From positions 1,798,001 through 1,862,000 of the forward strand of contig NZ_CP043925.1 of the NCBI RefSeq assembly GCF_009914335.1: a DNA stretch of 64,000 nucleotides, written 5' to 3'. Position 1 is the first letter of the stretch, and each line of letters begins with the position of its first letter. The translations under genes were made by a program, and so were the position numbers. The notes below the pieces were generated by a model. It did not search any database and was not told where the DNA came from. It saw only the letters and a list, made by a program, of their open reading frames with translations. Shown piece by piece: positions 9,043-17,595 of the stretch. Source of the DNA: Proteus columbae. GTDB taxonomy: Bacteria; Pseudomonadota; Gammaproteobacteria; Enterobacterales; Enterobacteriaceae.

Positions 9043-9077
9043 AAAAATAGACGAGCATAATACTCGTCTATTTTTTT
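9043..9077. terminator. Bidirectional terminator between tyrR and tpx
   Basis: AAAAATAGACGAG and CTCGTCTATTTTT form a 13-base-pair stem with a 7-base loop, with A and T runs on both sides. It can end the convergent tyrR and tpx transcripts. Confidence 0.88.
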
Positions 9078-9084
9078 ATCAGTA

Positions 9085-9588
9085 TTATTTCAGTGCTTTT
9101 AACGCATCATCATAATTGGGTTCAGTTGTAATTTCATCAACCAACTGGGTGTAGATAACCATGTTATTTTCATCTAAAACAATCACTGCTCGGCTTGTTA
9201 AGCCAGCTAATGGACCTGATGTAATTGCAACACCGTAGTTTTCTTTAAATTCAGCACCACGCATTGTAGATAATGTCACAACGTTATCTAAGCCTTCCGC
9301 GCCACAAAAACGCGCTTGAGCAAAAGGTAAATCAGCTGAAATACATAAAACAACCGTGTTATTCAATTCATTTGCAACTTTGTTAAATTGGCGAACACTT
9401 GCAGCACAAACACCAGTATCTACACTTGGAAAAATGTTTAGAACTTTACGTTTACCTGCAAAATTCGCTAAAGAAACATCATTAAGATCTTTACCAACAA
9501 GAGAGAAATCCGCAGCTTTTTGACCTACTGCTGGGAAATTACCCGATAGTGCCACTGCATTTCCTTGTAAAGTAACTTGATGTGCCAT
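9085..9588 (-). CDS. tpx: Thiol peroxidase Tpx
   Basis: This 167-residue atypical 2-Cys peroxiredoxin (168 in E. coli) has the peroxidatic Cys61 in the motif VDTGVC and the resolving Cys95 in ARFC. It reduces lipid and alkyl hydroperoxides in the periplasm or cytoplasm with thioredoxin as electron donor. The ATG follows a strong AAGGAG at proper distance. It is divergent from mppA, with palindromic sequences in between that may be operators. In E. coli tpx likewise lies next to tyrR. Confidence 0.97.
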   Translation of the reverse strand: MAHQVTLQGNAVALSGNFPAVGQKAADFSLVGKDLNDVSLANFAGKRKVLNIFPSVDTGVCAASVRQFNKVANELNNTVVLCISADLPFAQARFCGAEGLDNVVTLSTMRGAEFKENYGVAITSGPLAGLTSRAVIVLDENNMVIYTQLVDEITTEPNYDDALKALK

Positions 9589-9625
9589 TGTTGTTCTCCT
9601 TTATTAGTTGTCAGACTAACTGTTA

Positions 9626-9658
9626 TTAATACTCAGTATTAACGATAATTCTCGTTAA
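9626..9658. promoter_or_regulatory. Overlapping palindromes in the tpx-mppA intergenic region
   Basis: TTAATACT-C-AGTATTAA (9626-9642) is a perfect palindrome with one central base, and TTAACGA (9639-9645) pairs with TCGTTAA (9652-9658). The two share four bases. They lie 40-70 bases before the tpx start on its strand, a place for a repressor or activator site. The binding protein cannot be named from the sequence. Confidence 0.45.
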
Positions 9659-9811
9659 TGCTTAACCATTATTAAAATTTGCCACTATTGGCATAGTCAT
9701 CACTAAAAACATAAAAATTTATAAAATATTTGTAATCAGTGATTGTGCCTTTTTATCAGGCTCTTATAATTGTGCAGTTTATTCTCATACAGATTACAGG
9801 ACGAAACAGAC

Positions 9812-11431
9812 ATGCGCAAAATATTCGTCATCTCATGTGCACTTGTCGTTCAAGGATTACTCATATCGCAGATAAATGCGGCAGTAGTCCCCGCAGGAAC
9901 GATACTCGATAAAAAGCAAGAAGTAGTTCGACATTTAAAAGATGAGCCAGCATCACTTGATCCTATTAATGCAGTAGGATTAACAGAAGCTCAAGTGCAA
10001 CGTGATTTATTTGAAGGGTTGACGATAGAAGATGAGCATGGTCGTCCCATTCCGGGTGTTGCTCAAAGTTGGCGTACAGAAGATAATCGTGTGTGGATCT
10101 TCACTTTACGCGATAATGCCAAATGGTCTAATGGTGAGAAGGTAACCGCAACAGATTTTGTCTATAGCTGGCAAAGGTTAGTTGACCCTAAGAATCTTTC
10201 ACCTTTTGCATGGTATGCATCACTTGCATCTATTGAAAATGCACAAAAGATTATTGATGGAAAATTAAAACCGACATCATTAGGCGTGGAAGCACTTGAC
10301 GAAAACACGCTAAAAGTGACATTAGAACGACCAGTCTCATATTTTCCAAGTTTAACGACTAATTTTTCGTTATATCCTGTACCTCATCATAGCATTGAAA
10401 AATATGGCACTGAATGGGTTAAGGTTGGCAATTTAGTCGGAAATGGAGCTTTTGTTTTAAAAGATAGAGTCGTTAATGAGAAGATCGTATTAACGCCAAA
10501 TCCTTATTATTGGGATCATAAAAATACAGTATTAACCAAAGTCACTTTTGTGCCGATTAATCATGAATCACATGCGACTAAGCGTTATTTAGCGGGTGAT
10601 ATTGATATTACAGAGTCATTCCCGAAAAATTTATATCATAAATTAATGAAAGATATTCCTAATGAGGTTTATATTCCTGACCAGTTAGGAACTTATTATT
10701 ATGCTTTTAATACCCAATCGGGGCCAACAAAAGATATTCGTGTACGTAAAGCGTTAGCGATGGCAATAGATAGAAAAATTATCACTGATAAAGTATTAGG
10801 AACAGGGGAGAAATCAGCAAACCGTTTTACACCTGATGTAACGGCGGGCTTTACCCCAGAACCTACAATTTATGATGAATACAATCAAGATGAATTAGAT
10901 AGTCAAGCTAAGATCTTATTAGCGGCTGCGGGATATGGCCCTCATAATCCATTAACACTCTCATTGCTATACAATAATTCAGAGAATCATCAGAAAATTG
11001 CTATTGCAGTTGCTTCTATGTGGAAGAAAAAGTTAGGCGTGAAAGTCGAATTACGTAATCAGGAATGGAAAACATATATTGATAGCCGAAATTCTGGGGA
11101 TTTTGATGTTATAAGAGCATCATGGGTTGGCGATTATAACGAGCCTTCTACTTTTTTAAGCTTATTAGGCTCTAAACACGCTGGTAATATCCCTAAATAC
11201 CAGAATAAGCAATATGATGAAATATTAACATTGTCTGGTATGACTATTGATACAAACGAAAGAAACAGTCTGTATAACCGTGCTGAGCAAATAATTGCTG
11301 AAGATGCACCAATCGCACCTATTTATCAATACACAAATGGACGCTTGATAAAACCGTGGTTAAAAGGTTATCCCATTGAGAACCCAGAAGATGTTGCTTA
11401 TAGCCATACACTTTATATATTGAAACATTGA
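9812..11431 (+). CDS. mppA: MppA, periplasmic murein-tripeptide / oligopeptide-binding protein
   Basis: The frame is open from 9770, but the signal peptide begins at the ATG at 9812 (MRKIFVISCALVVQGLL, cleavage near residue 23), preceded by ACAGGACG. This gives 539 residues against 537 in E. coli MppA. It belongs to the SBP family 5 (OppA-like), with typical elements DEPASLDP, RDNAKWSNGE and an extended C-terminal lobe. MppA binds the murein tripeptide L-Ala-gamma-D-Glu-meso-Dap for uptake through OppBCDF. The position next to tpx matches the E. coli neighbourhood, which favours MppA over OppA. A terminator follows. Confidence 0.88.
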   Translation: MRKIFVISCALVVQGLLISQINAAVVPAGTILDKKQEVVRHLKDEPASLDPINAVGLTEAQVQRDLFEGLTIEDEHGRPIPGVAQSWRTEDNRVWIFTLRDNAKWSNGEKVTATDFVYSWQRLVDPKNLSPFAWYASLASIENAQKIIDGKLKPTSLGVEALDENTLKVTLERPVSYFPSLTTNFSLYPVPHHSIEKYGTEWVKVGNLVGNGAFVLKDRVVNEKIVLTPNPYYWDHKNTVLTKVTFVPINHESHATKRYLAGDIDITESFPKNLYHKLMKDIPNEVYIPDQLGTYYYAFNTQSGPTKDIRVRKALAMAIDRKIITDKVLGTGEKSANRFTPDVTAGFTPEPTIYDEYNQDELDSQAKILLAAAGYGPHNPLTLSLLYNNSENHQKIAIAVASMWKKKLGVKVELRNQEWKTYIDSRNSGDFDVIRASWVGDYNEPSTFLSLLGSKHAGNIPKYQNKQYDEILTLSGMTIDTNERNSLYNRAEQIIAEDAPIAPIYQYTNGRLIKPWLKGYPIENPEDVAYSHTLYILKH

Positions 11432-11459
11432 TTCAATTCTTTATTTTAACATAAACAGA

Positions 11460-11490
11460 AAACACTCAATTTAATTGAGTGTTTTTTTAT
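11460..11490 (+). terminator. Terminator after mppA
   Basis: AACACTCAAT and ATTGAGTGTT form a 10-base-pair stem with a 3-base loop followed by a T run. It ends mppA transcription. Confidence 0.85.
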
Positions 11491-11582
11491 AGAAAAAATA
11501 AAACGATAGAGATGAAAAAGGTATTTTTACTTAATCCATATAAGATTTTTGCTGAAAATAGATAATGGATAAGTAATAAAAA

Positions 11583-11612
11583 AAAGAAAAAATAACCCCT
11601 TTTAGAAAGGGG
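11583..11612 (-). terminator. Possible minus-strand terminator
   Basis: CCCCTTT (11596-11602) and AAAGGGG (11606-11612) form a 7-base-pair stem. On the minus strand it is followed by a T-rich stretch (complement of the A-rich 11570-11595). No gene close by on that strand explains it. Confidence 0.45.
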
Positions 11613-11730
11613 CGTAGCAAAATAAAGCAGGGTAACTTATTATCTAAATATAAATTATATTGTTAATACTTTCTTTGCACGCCTTTTATTGTATCTAACT
11701 GTTACAGTGATTAATAAAATATTTATAACA

Positions 11731-11761
11731 AAAAAAATCCCTCTGTTATGAAAACAGAAGG
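11731..11761 (-). terminator. Minus-strand intrinsic terminator downstream of the Ail-like gene
   Basis: Read on the minus strand, CCTTCTGTT and AACAGAGGG form a 9-base-pair stem (one G-U pair) with a 5-base loop, followed by A and eight T. It lies about 240 bases after the stop of the gene ending at 11999. That leaves either a long 3' UTR or room for a separate small RNA between 11762 and 11998, where I see no credible gene. Confidence 0.65.
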
Positions 11762-11998
11762 AGACTCAAAAGGAATAAACATTGCAAGTAGGATGTTAAT
11801 ACATTTTTGCGACATTGTTTTGACTAATTGTGCAATTCGCTTGATGTTAAATATCGTATTTTTGTTTATTTGTAGTTATAAATTCTTAATTATAACAACA
11901 ATTAATGCTTTTGTTATGGTGTTTGATGGTTTTATAAATGAATATATCTGTTTTTCTTTTTGTAAGTGTTAAATGACACTACAGATTGTCAACACGAT

Positions 11999-12559
11999 TT
12001 AAAAACGATATCCCAAAGAGAGTTGTAAGGCATTTAATTCAATATGACGTTTATTAGCTGTGGAATCAGAATAAAGATAGCCCAAGCTAAATGAGATATC
12101 CTTAACAGGATTATAATCGATGCCAATTTGACCAATTACACTTGTTGTATTAATTACATGGGAATCTGTTGTATTTATTTTAGGATGATATTTATCTTCC
12201 TGATGCTTTAATTTATTAGGCCCCATTTGAGCATAAACAGAAATTTCAGGTGTTATTCTATAAGTTGGGCCGATTAATAGTCCTGTGGTTTTAGTTCGGT
12301 ATTTTATTGTTGAAGGTATGGTAAAACGAGGATCAATAAAATGTTCTTTATGGTTGGCATTTAAACGTAGTAGAGAAATTAATATTCCCCAAGCATTTTC
12401 TGTTTCATAACGATAACTGATTATTTCACCTTTTGCTATGTCACCTTTTATTTTGCCATAAATATAGCCACCAGAGAGGGTGTGCGTCTTATCATAGGCA
12501 TGTAATGTAGAGGAATAAGATAAAGCTAAACTAATTAAAATAAGGACTAATTTATTCAT
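11999..12559 (-). CDS. Ail/Lom-type outer-membrane beta-barrel protein
   Basis: This 186-residue protein has a signal peptide (about 1-21, MNKLVLILISLALSYSSTLH followed by AYDKTHTLSGGY) and a C-terminus ending in GYRF, the terminal aromatic typical of outer-membrane barrels. Alternating hydrophobic residues in segments such as GLLIGPTYRITPEISVYAQMG and the overall size fit the eight-stranded Ail/OmpX/Lom family, whose members serve in adhesion, serum resistance or envelope integrity. The exact function cannot be assigned. It stands alone between mppA and a lipoprotein gene on its own strand. A second family member lies at 19048-19584. Confidence 0.82.
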   Translation of the reverse strand: MNKLVLILISLALSYSSTLHAYDKTHTLSGGYIYGKIKGDIAKGEIISYRYETENAWGILISLLRLNANHKEHFIDPRFTIPSTIKYRTKTTGLLIGPTYRITPEISVYAQMGPNKLKHQEDKYHPKINTTDSHVINTTSVIGQIGIDYNPVKDISFSLGYLYSDSTANKRHIELNALQLSLGYRF

Positions 12560-12863
12560 TATGGAGTTTCTATGTTGATGTGTAGAACACCATTTTTAGT
12601 AAAATAAATGTCGATTTCAATATTAATTGATTGAAATTACTCTTAAAAAAAGTTTGAGTGCTTATTTTTAAACTCAATAAAAAATCAAACTATTATAAAT
12701 AGCTAATTATTAAATAGCATAAGATTTATTAATTATTTTAATGATGGTGCAATGAAATGATGAGAAATTACTTAAATAGAAGGGAGTAGAAATTGAGCGT
12801 AATAGGTAAAATACTCACAATAAGCTTTAATACCTATTGTGAGCCAGATTTTAGTACGATGTT
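12560..12863. other. Intergenic stretch with alternative hairpins
   Basis: The left part is the AT-rich upstream region of the Ail-like gene. At 12801-12843 three short elements allow two exclusive hairpins: AATAGGTA (12801-12808) with TACCTATT (12831-12838), or CTCACAATA (12814-12822) with TATTGTGAG (12835-12843). This lies just after the lipoprotein gene on the minus strand and may act as its terminator. It has no clear T run. Confidence 0.5.
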
Positions 12864-13205
12864 CTACTTTTTATCTACAACTTCAATCAGTGTATATTTC
12901 ACACTTGATGCATCTGCTGGTGGGTTAGGAATATCTGTAACATTAACTTTTAATGTGTATTCAGTGCCTGCTTTATATTCAAAACCGTCAATATTTTGAT
13001 AGAACAGGGACCATTCTCCAGAAGGCAGCTCTTTCACCTTCATACACTTCATTGGCGCGACACCCACACAATCATACAGTTGTGAGTCCACTAGAAGCGT
13101 TTTTGTTGTTCCCGTAGATGATGTTGTATTTGCACTTTCAGTTGAAGTTGCATCATTGCATCCAGCCAAAAGCAAAAATAAAGGAATAGCGATAAATTTT
13201 TTCAT
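12864..13205 (-). CDS. Small lipoprotein with a DUF4377-like domain
   Basis: The frame is open further upstream, but the ATG at 13205 begins a lipoprotein signal MKKFIAIPLFLLLAG with the lipobox cysteine at residue 16, giving 113 residues. After a Ser/Thr-rich linker (about 20-38) the mature part contains CMKVKE, GEWSLFYQNIDGF, a Tyr-rich GTEYTLKV stretch and NPPADASSVKYTLIEVV. I associate this pattern with DUF4377 domains, often found with heat-shock protein HslJ (META) domains. The function is unknown; anchoring in the envelope is predicted. Confidence 0.8.
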   Translation of the reverse strand: MKKFIAIPLFLLLAGCNDATSTESANTTSSTGTTKTLLVDSQLYDCVGVAPMKCMKVKELPSGEWSLFYQNIDGFEYKAGTEYTLKVNVTDIPNPPADASSVKYTLIEVVDKK

Positions 13206-13286
13206 ATTGATGACCTTATTTTTAGGGTGCAACAAATGCATTAAAGAATATTTAGTATACACCAGTTAGATAGTTATTATAAATTA

Positions 13287-13330
13287 CAGTAGGTAACTTT
13301 TTTCCTGAAAATAAAATAAGTTACCTGCTG
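13287..13330. repeat. Inverted repeat upstream of zntB
   Basis: CAGTAGGTAACTT (13287-13299) pairs with AAGTTACCTGCTG (13318-13330) with one mismatch, enclosing an 18-base AT-rich loop that begins TTTTCCTG. It lies between the divergent lipoprotein gene and zntB, more than 250 bases before zntB. The rest of the 13206-13583 interval is AT-rich with no gene seen. Confidence 0.6.
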
Positions 13331-13583
13331 TTGTTCTAAGTATTAATATACTAACGCAACTATCAGTATTTAATTTAGTGTAATAATCCTAAAGTAATAA
13401 AGATAATTAGATATTTTAGATAAATGAAACAAAAATAGTGCTGATATACAGTTAACTAGAAAAAAAGTATAGAATAATGGTTCAAAACATAGCGTTATAA
13501 AATGAAGGTAGATTAATCATATTTGACAGTTGAGTATTTAATTCAAGTATTACTTTTAAAGTAAAAGTTATGGAGGAAGCTAA

Positions 13584-14567
13584 GTGAAAACAATTAATAA
13601 CTCTGTTATACAAGATTCAGATGCTATTTATACAGCACAACTTAATGGGCATGGAGGAGCAGCAGAAATCACGGCCGAGACGGTTGCAACAAATGAAAAT
13701 CCATATTGGGTGCACTTAGATTACCGCAAGCCACAAAGTGCTCAATGGATACAAGAGACAGAATTACTTCCACCTATTGCTAAAGATATATTACTTGCAG
13801 AGAACGTCAGACCAAAAGCACAACGCATTGGTGAAGGTATCGTCATCAATTTGCAAACAATTAATAATAATCCTAATGATCGGCCCGATGAGCTTGTCGC
13901 TTTTAGAATTTATATTAACAGCCAAACAATTGTTTCAAGTCGCCACCGCCGAGTCAATTCTGTAGATTCTGTTATTCATACATTAGAACTTGGTAATGGT
14001 CCTGAAAATAGCGGTGATTGGCTAATTACAATGGCTGATGCAGTGACTGATGAAATAGGCGAATTTGTTGAGACGCTTCATGACCAATTAATTGAATTGG
14101 AAGATATGATCCTCGATCAACAAATACCAGCAAGAGGTGAACTTGCATTATTAAGAAAGCAGTTAATTGTTTTACGTCGTTATATGGCACCTCAACGAGA
14201 TGTATTTTCAAGACTCTCTATTGAAAAATTACCGTGGATGAGTGATAGCGATAGAGTCACGATGTTAGAAATCTCAGAAAGACTTTCTCGACGTTTAGAA
14301 GATTTGGACAGTAGTATTTCCCGTACTGCGGTGATTGCAGATGAAATAACATCAATGATGGCAGATGCGATGAATAGACGTACTTATACTATGTCTCTAA
14401 TGGCGATGTTATTTTTACCCACAACGTTTCTAACAGGGCTATTTGGTGTCAATTTAGGTGGCATACCTGGAAATGAATTTCCTTATGGTTTTACCATTTT
14501 TTGTTTATCTCTCTTTGTTTTGATTGTGATTGTTACTTGGTGGTTAAAGCGTAGTAGATGGTTGTAA
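13584..14567 (+). CDS. zntB: ZntB, CorA-family zinc transporter
   Basis: This 327-residue protein equals the length of E. coli ZntB. A large soluble cytoplasmic domain (1-265) is followed by two C-terminal membrane segments (about 268-288 and 300-321). The GxN signature is present as GVN in GLFGVNLGGIPGN, and long acidic helices around 150-240 form the funnel. ZntB mediates Zn2+ transport across the inner membrane; early work proposed efflux, later structural work proton-driven uptake. The ATG follows ATGGAGGAAGC. FnrS lies directly downstream, as in E. coli. Confidence 0.94.
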   Translation: MKTINNSVIQDSDAIYTAQLNGHGGAAEITAETVATNENPYWVHLDYRKPQSAQWIQETELLPPIAKDILLAENVRPKAQRIGEGIVINLQTINNNPNDRPDELVAFRIYINSQTIVSSRHRRVNSVDSVIHTLELGNGPENSGDWLITMADAVTDEIGEFVETLHDQLIELEDMILDQQIPARGELALLRKQLIVLRRYMAPQRDVFSRLSIEKLPWMSDSDRVTMLEISERLSRRLEDLDSSISRTAVIADEITSMMADAMNRRTYTMSLMAMLFLPTTFLTGLFGVNLGGIPGNEFPYGFTIFCLSLFVLIVIVTWWLKRSRWL

Positions 14568-14624
14568 AATTTCAGCAAATTAATCGTAACTAAATGGATT
14601 TAAAAAAGAATTCTCTAACCCTGT

Positions 14625-14638
14625 TTGAGATATATCAA
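14625..14638 (+). promoter_or_regulatory. FNR box of the fnrS promoter
   Basis: TTGAGATATATCAA matches the FNR consensus TTGAT-N4-ATCAA with one mismatch. Its centre lies about 42 bases before the predicted fnrS start, the class II activating position. A -10-like TATAAC lies at 14664-14669. Confidence 0.82.
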
Positions 14639-14673
14639 TTTTTTAAAATAGAACATCTGGCATTATAACTCTC

Positions 14674-14797
14674 GCAGGTGAATACAACGTTGAGCGATGA
14701 ACGTTGTGCTCCATAATTGTAGTTTTTCTCATATTGAGTTCTTAATACAGAATAATTGACCATTATTACACCGATGTTTATTAACATCGGTTTTTTT
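14674..14797 (+). ncRNA. fnrS: FnrS, anaerobically induced small regulatory RNA
   Basis: The 5' part (GCAGGTGAAT, then CAACGT, AGCGATG, CGTTG and GCTCCATA) matches E. coli FnrS as I remember it, including the 5' region used for target pairing. The middle is diverged, and the 3' end is a strong intrinsic terminator. FnrS is made under anaerobiosis through FNR and represses mRNAs of aerobic enzymes such as sodA, sodB and maeA with Hfq. Synteny supports the call: zntB precedes it in E. coli as here. Only the exact 5' end is estimated. Confidence 0.92.
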
Positions 14798-14799
14798 TT
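14770..14799 (+). terminator. fnrS terminator
   Basis: ACCGATGTT and AACATCGGT form a 9-base-pair stem with a 4-base loop, followed by eight T after the stem. Confidence 0.9.
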
Positions 14800-14874
14800 G
14801 CTTAAATTTATTATTGGCGATTATTTAGTCATAAAAATCCTAAGCCCTGAATGCAAGGCTTAGGAGGGAGTGCA

Positions 14875-15798
14875 TTATTTCACTTCAACAATATCGAGTT
14901 TGTTTTTGCTAAAGTCAGGGCGTTCATCATCTTCTTCTTGGAACATCACTGGAATGGCTGGAATATCGTCTTTATCAAAAGCTAAGTCGCCACCATTAAT
15001 GACTTCATCACCATGCTTGATATTCACAAAATCAAATAATTGAGTATCACATAAGTGTGATGGGACAATATTTTGTGTTGCTCTAAACATGGTTTCAATA
15101 CGACCAGGGTAACGCTTGTCCCAATCTCTTAGCATCTCTTTAATAACCTGACGTTGGAGGTTCGGTTGTGAGCCACAAAGATTGCAAGGGATAATTGGAA
15201 ACTGCTTTGCTTGTGCAAAACGCTCAATATCTTTTTCACGAGCGTAAGCAAGAGGGCGAATAACGATTTGTTTGCCATCGTCACTCATTAATTTAGGTGG
15301 CATACCTTTAAGTTTTCCACCATAAAACATATTTAAGAATAATGTTTCTAAAATATCATCACGATGGTGGCCTAAAGCAATTTTAGTTGCACCAAGTTCT
15401 GTCGCTGTGCGATATAAAATACCACGACGTAAACGTGAGCATAAAGAGCAGGTTGTTTTACCTTCAGGAATAATATCTTTAACGATCCCATAGGTATTCT
15501 CTTCAACAATTTTATATTCCACACCAAGTTCATTTAAATACTCAGGTAAAATATGCTCAGGGAATCCGGGTTGTTTTTGGTCTAAATTGACTGCAACAAG
15601 TGAAAAATTAATTGGCGCACTTTTTTGCAGATTCATTAAGATAGAAAGTAGCGTGTAGCTATCTTTACCACCAGAGAGGCAGACCATGATTTTGTCGCCG
15701 TCTTCAATCATATTAAAGTCAGCGATAGCTTGCCCAACATCACGGCGTAAGCGTTTTTGTAGTTTGTTGAAATTATACTGCTCTTTTGGGATGCTCAT
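14875..15798 (-). CDS. ttcA: TtcA, tRNA 2-thiocytidine(32) synthetase
   Basis: This 307-residue PP-loop protein (311 in E. coli) has the ATP-binding SGGKDS at 42-47 and two CxxC pairs, Cys117/Cys120 (CSLC) and Cys205/Cys208 (CNLC). These hold the [4Fe-4S] cluster needed for sulfur transfer. TtcA converts cytidine 32 of some tRNAs to 2-thiocytidine using ATP and cysteine-derived sulfur. The start follows GTAAAAAATG without a strong ribosome site, but begins with the family-typical N-terminus. It is transcribed alone, convergent with fnrS. Confidence 0.96.
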   Translation of the reverse strand: MSIPKEQYNFNKLQKRLRRDVGQAIADFNMIEDGDKIMVCLSGGKDSYTLLSILMNLQKSAPINFSLVAVNLDQKQPGFPEHILPEYLNELGVEYKIVEENTYGIVKDIIPEGKTTCSLCSRLRRGILYRTATELGATKIALGHHRDDILETLFLNMFYGGKLKGMPPKLMSDDGKQIVIRPLAYAREKDIERFAQAKQFPIIPCNLCGSQPNLQRQVIKEMLRDWDKRYPGRIETMFRATQNIVPSHLCDTQLFDFVNIKHGDEVINGGDLAFDKDDIPAIPVMFQEEDDERPDFSKNKLDIVEVK

Positions 15799-16051
15799 TT
15801 TTTACGGTTCTATATCGTTGCTGATTATTCTGTAACTTGCTAACCAAGGCTTTGTTCTTCGCTGGATTGATGCCTTAACAATATGATAAATATATAAAAT
15901 ATCTTATAGGGTCAAGTAATAAGTTGTGTGAAAAACAAAGTTATTTATGGCAAGAAAATTGATAAGTCGTCAATGATACCAGATGGTAGGGTGGTTTCGA
16001 TATAGATAACTACAGTTAAGCGATTTCAAGGCGGTAAAAAGTAAGAAGTAA

Positions 16052-16078
16052 TAGCCTTATATAAACTGAATAAGGCTA
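16052..16078. terminator. Hairpin after the ferredoxin gene
   Basis: TAGCCTTAT and ATAAGGCTA form a perfect 9-base-pair stem with a 9-base loop. It lies 43 bases after the stop of the gene on the minus strand. No strong T run follows on that strand, so its efficiency is uncertain. The remainder of 15799-16121 is the ttcA upstream region and shows nothing else. Confidence 0.5.
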
Positions 16079-16121
16079 TAAACTTTTTGTATCACGTGGT
16101 GATTATTAATAGGTATAGACT

Positions 16122-16670
16122 TTAATAAGGTATCGTTGGTAGTTCACGTAAAATAGAGTTTTTTCTACGTTCAGCAGTCAATTGTGACAATTCATTATCA
16201 GAGACAAAAATTAAGGCATCTTGAGGACAAAACTCAACACAAGCAGGGCCTTGTTCTCTATGATTACATAAATCACATTTAACGATATCAATTTGAAATT
16301 GTTGACCAAGATCTAAACAATAAGTAGGTACCGAATGCGCCTTTTTCTCAAGTTCAATGGCGCCAAATGGGCAAGCTAAAAGACAAGCTCTACATCCAAT
16401 GCAATTTTCAGGGTGTGTTTCGACAAAATTTTCACCACGCACTAATGCTTTTGTCTGACAAGCTTGGGCACAGGGTGCATCTTCACATTGATGGCAAACA
16501 GAAGCTGTAAATTGATGCATTAATTTAATAATGCGGATCCTTGGATGAAAATTCTTTTTATTGAGAAAATCATTTCCATCCTTTTCTGATGTATGACCGA
16601 CTGAACAAACAACTTCACATGTTTTACAGCCAATACATTTTTTAGAGTCAATAACAATTTGGCTATTCAT
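16122..16670 (-). CDS. Four-cluster ferredoxin-like electron-transfer protein (HydN/AegA N-terminus type)
   Basis: This 182-residue protein has four CxxC-type cysteine groups: CIGCKTCEVVC (12-22), CHQCEDAPCAQAC, CIGCRACLLAC and CDLCNHREQGPACVEFC. The 16 cysteines suit four [4Fe-4S] clusters, as in HydN, YsaA, DmsB-type subunits and the N-terminal part of AegA. It should carry electrons between a cytoplasmic oxidoreductase and its partner. No catalytic molybdenum or flavin subunit is adjacent, so the partner is unknown. It has no signal peptide. It stands alone between ttcA and leuE. Confidence 0.85.
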   Translation of the reverse strand: MNSQIVIDSKKCIGCKTCEVVCSVGHTSEKDGNDFLNKKNFHPRIRIIKLMHQFTASVCHQCEDAPCAQACQTKALVRGENFVETHPENCIGCRACLLACPFGAIELEKKAHSVPTYCLDLGQQFQIDIVKCDLCNHREQGPACVEFCPQDALIFVSDNELSQLTAERRKNSILRELPTIPY

Positions 16671-16941
16671 CTCAATACCTATTTATAGGGTTATATAACT
16701 TATAATATAATGTTTGATGATTTATTTTAGTAATATTAATCAAGATTATCTCTAATAAATAAGGTCAAATAATAACAACTAAATAAAAAAGGGGTTTTTA
16801 AACTTAAAATCAAATGAGAATGAATAGTATTTAATAAAATGATAGGAATAAGACTTTATAATATACGTAAATAATCGTAGATGAAAAAACGGCAATCTTA
16901 TTTCGATTGCCATTTCTTTAATGGATATCTGTTATTAAAAA

Positions 16942-17595
16942 CTATGATGATAATGTTGCTAATTTAGTTGCGAATCCCATAAAGAAAAGCCCGATAACAC
17001 CATTACCCAGTTTTGCGATATTTTTACGTGAGCCAAAGAAACGAGCAAGGGCTACACCACCAAATATTAGAAAAGAGAGATAGATAAAACTAAACGCTTC
17101 AAGCATGGAAGCGAGAATTAAATAAGATAATCCGGTATGTGCATAATTAAAATCGATAAACTGAACAAAAAATGAAATATAAAATAGGATCGCCTTAGGA
17201 TTGGTCATACTTAATGTAAGCGCTTTTCTGAAAACGTGTTTCTGTACCGTTGTTGTTTGTTCTGAATGTACTTTTTTGGAGAAAAAAGTCGCATGGATAA
17301 TCTTTATTCCTAAATACAGGAGATAAAAAGCACCTAAAAAACGGACAATAGTAAAGAGTACTGGAGAGGCTTTTATAACAGATGCGACACCAATAAAGGC
17401 GAGAAAAATCAAAATGGCATCACCTAAAAAGACACCAAATGCAGCACGATAACCATCACTGACGCCACCTGATGCGCTTGTTTTTAGCACATAGAGTGTA
17501 TTAGGGCCAGGAACGAGGATAATAAAAAACATGCCTGCGAGGTATGTCCAGATATTGAGTACACCAAATTGTTCAAGCCACACGTTAACCCCCAA
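16942..17595 (-). CDS. leuE: LeuE, leucine efflux protein (LysE/RhtB family)
   Basis: This 217-residue membrane protein (212 in E. coli) has about six hydrophobic segments and the family signature FIILVPGPNTLYVLKTS (about 24-40), followed by GVFLGDA and MTNPKAILFYISFFVQF. Similarity to E. coli LeuE (YeaS) as I recall it is strong over the full length, including the C-terminal GLFFMGFATKLATL. LeuE exports leucine and some related amino acids when they accumulate. It has its own transcript; the neighbours are unrelated. Confidence 0.88.
   Translation of the reverse strand: MGVNVWLEQFGVLNIWTYLAGMFFIILVPGPNTLYVLKTSASGGVSDGYRAAFGVFLGDAILIFLAFIGVASVIKASPVLFTIVRFLGAFYLLYLGIKIIHATFFSKKVHSEQTTTVQKHVFRKALTLSMTNPKAILFYISFFVQFIDFNYAHTGLSYLILASMLEAFSFIYLSFLIFGGVALARFFGSRKNIAKLGNGVIGLFFMGFATKLATLSS

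Noticed and set aside
11748..11972. 74-codon plus-strand open frame after mppA
   Set aside because: Its start lies inside a minus-strand terminator stem, it lacks a ribosome site, and the product is a low-complexity hydrophobic string from AT-rich DNA.
12793..12999. 68-codon plus-strand frame across the end of the lipoprotein gene
   Set aside because: It overlaps the coding end of the lipoprotein on the other strand and includes the hairpin region; no ribosome site or family pattern.
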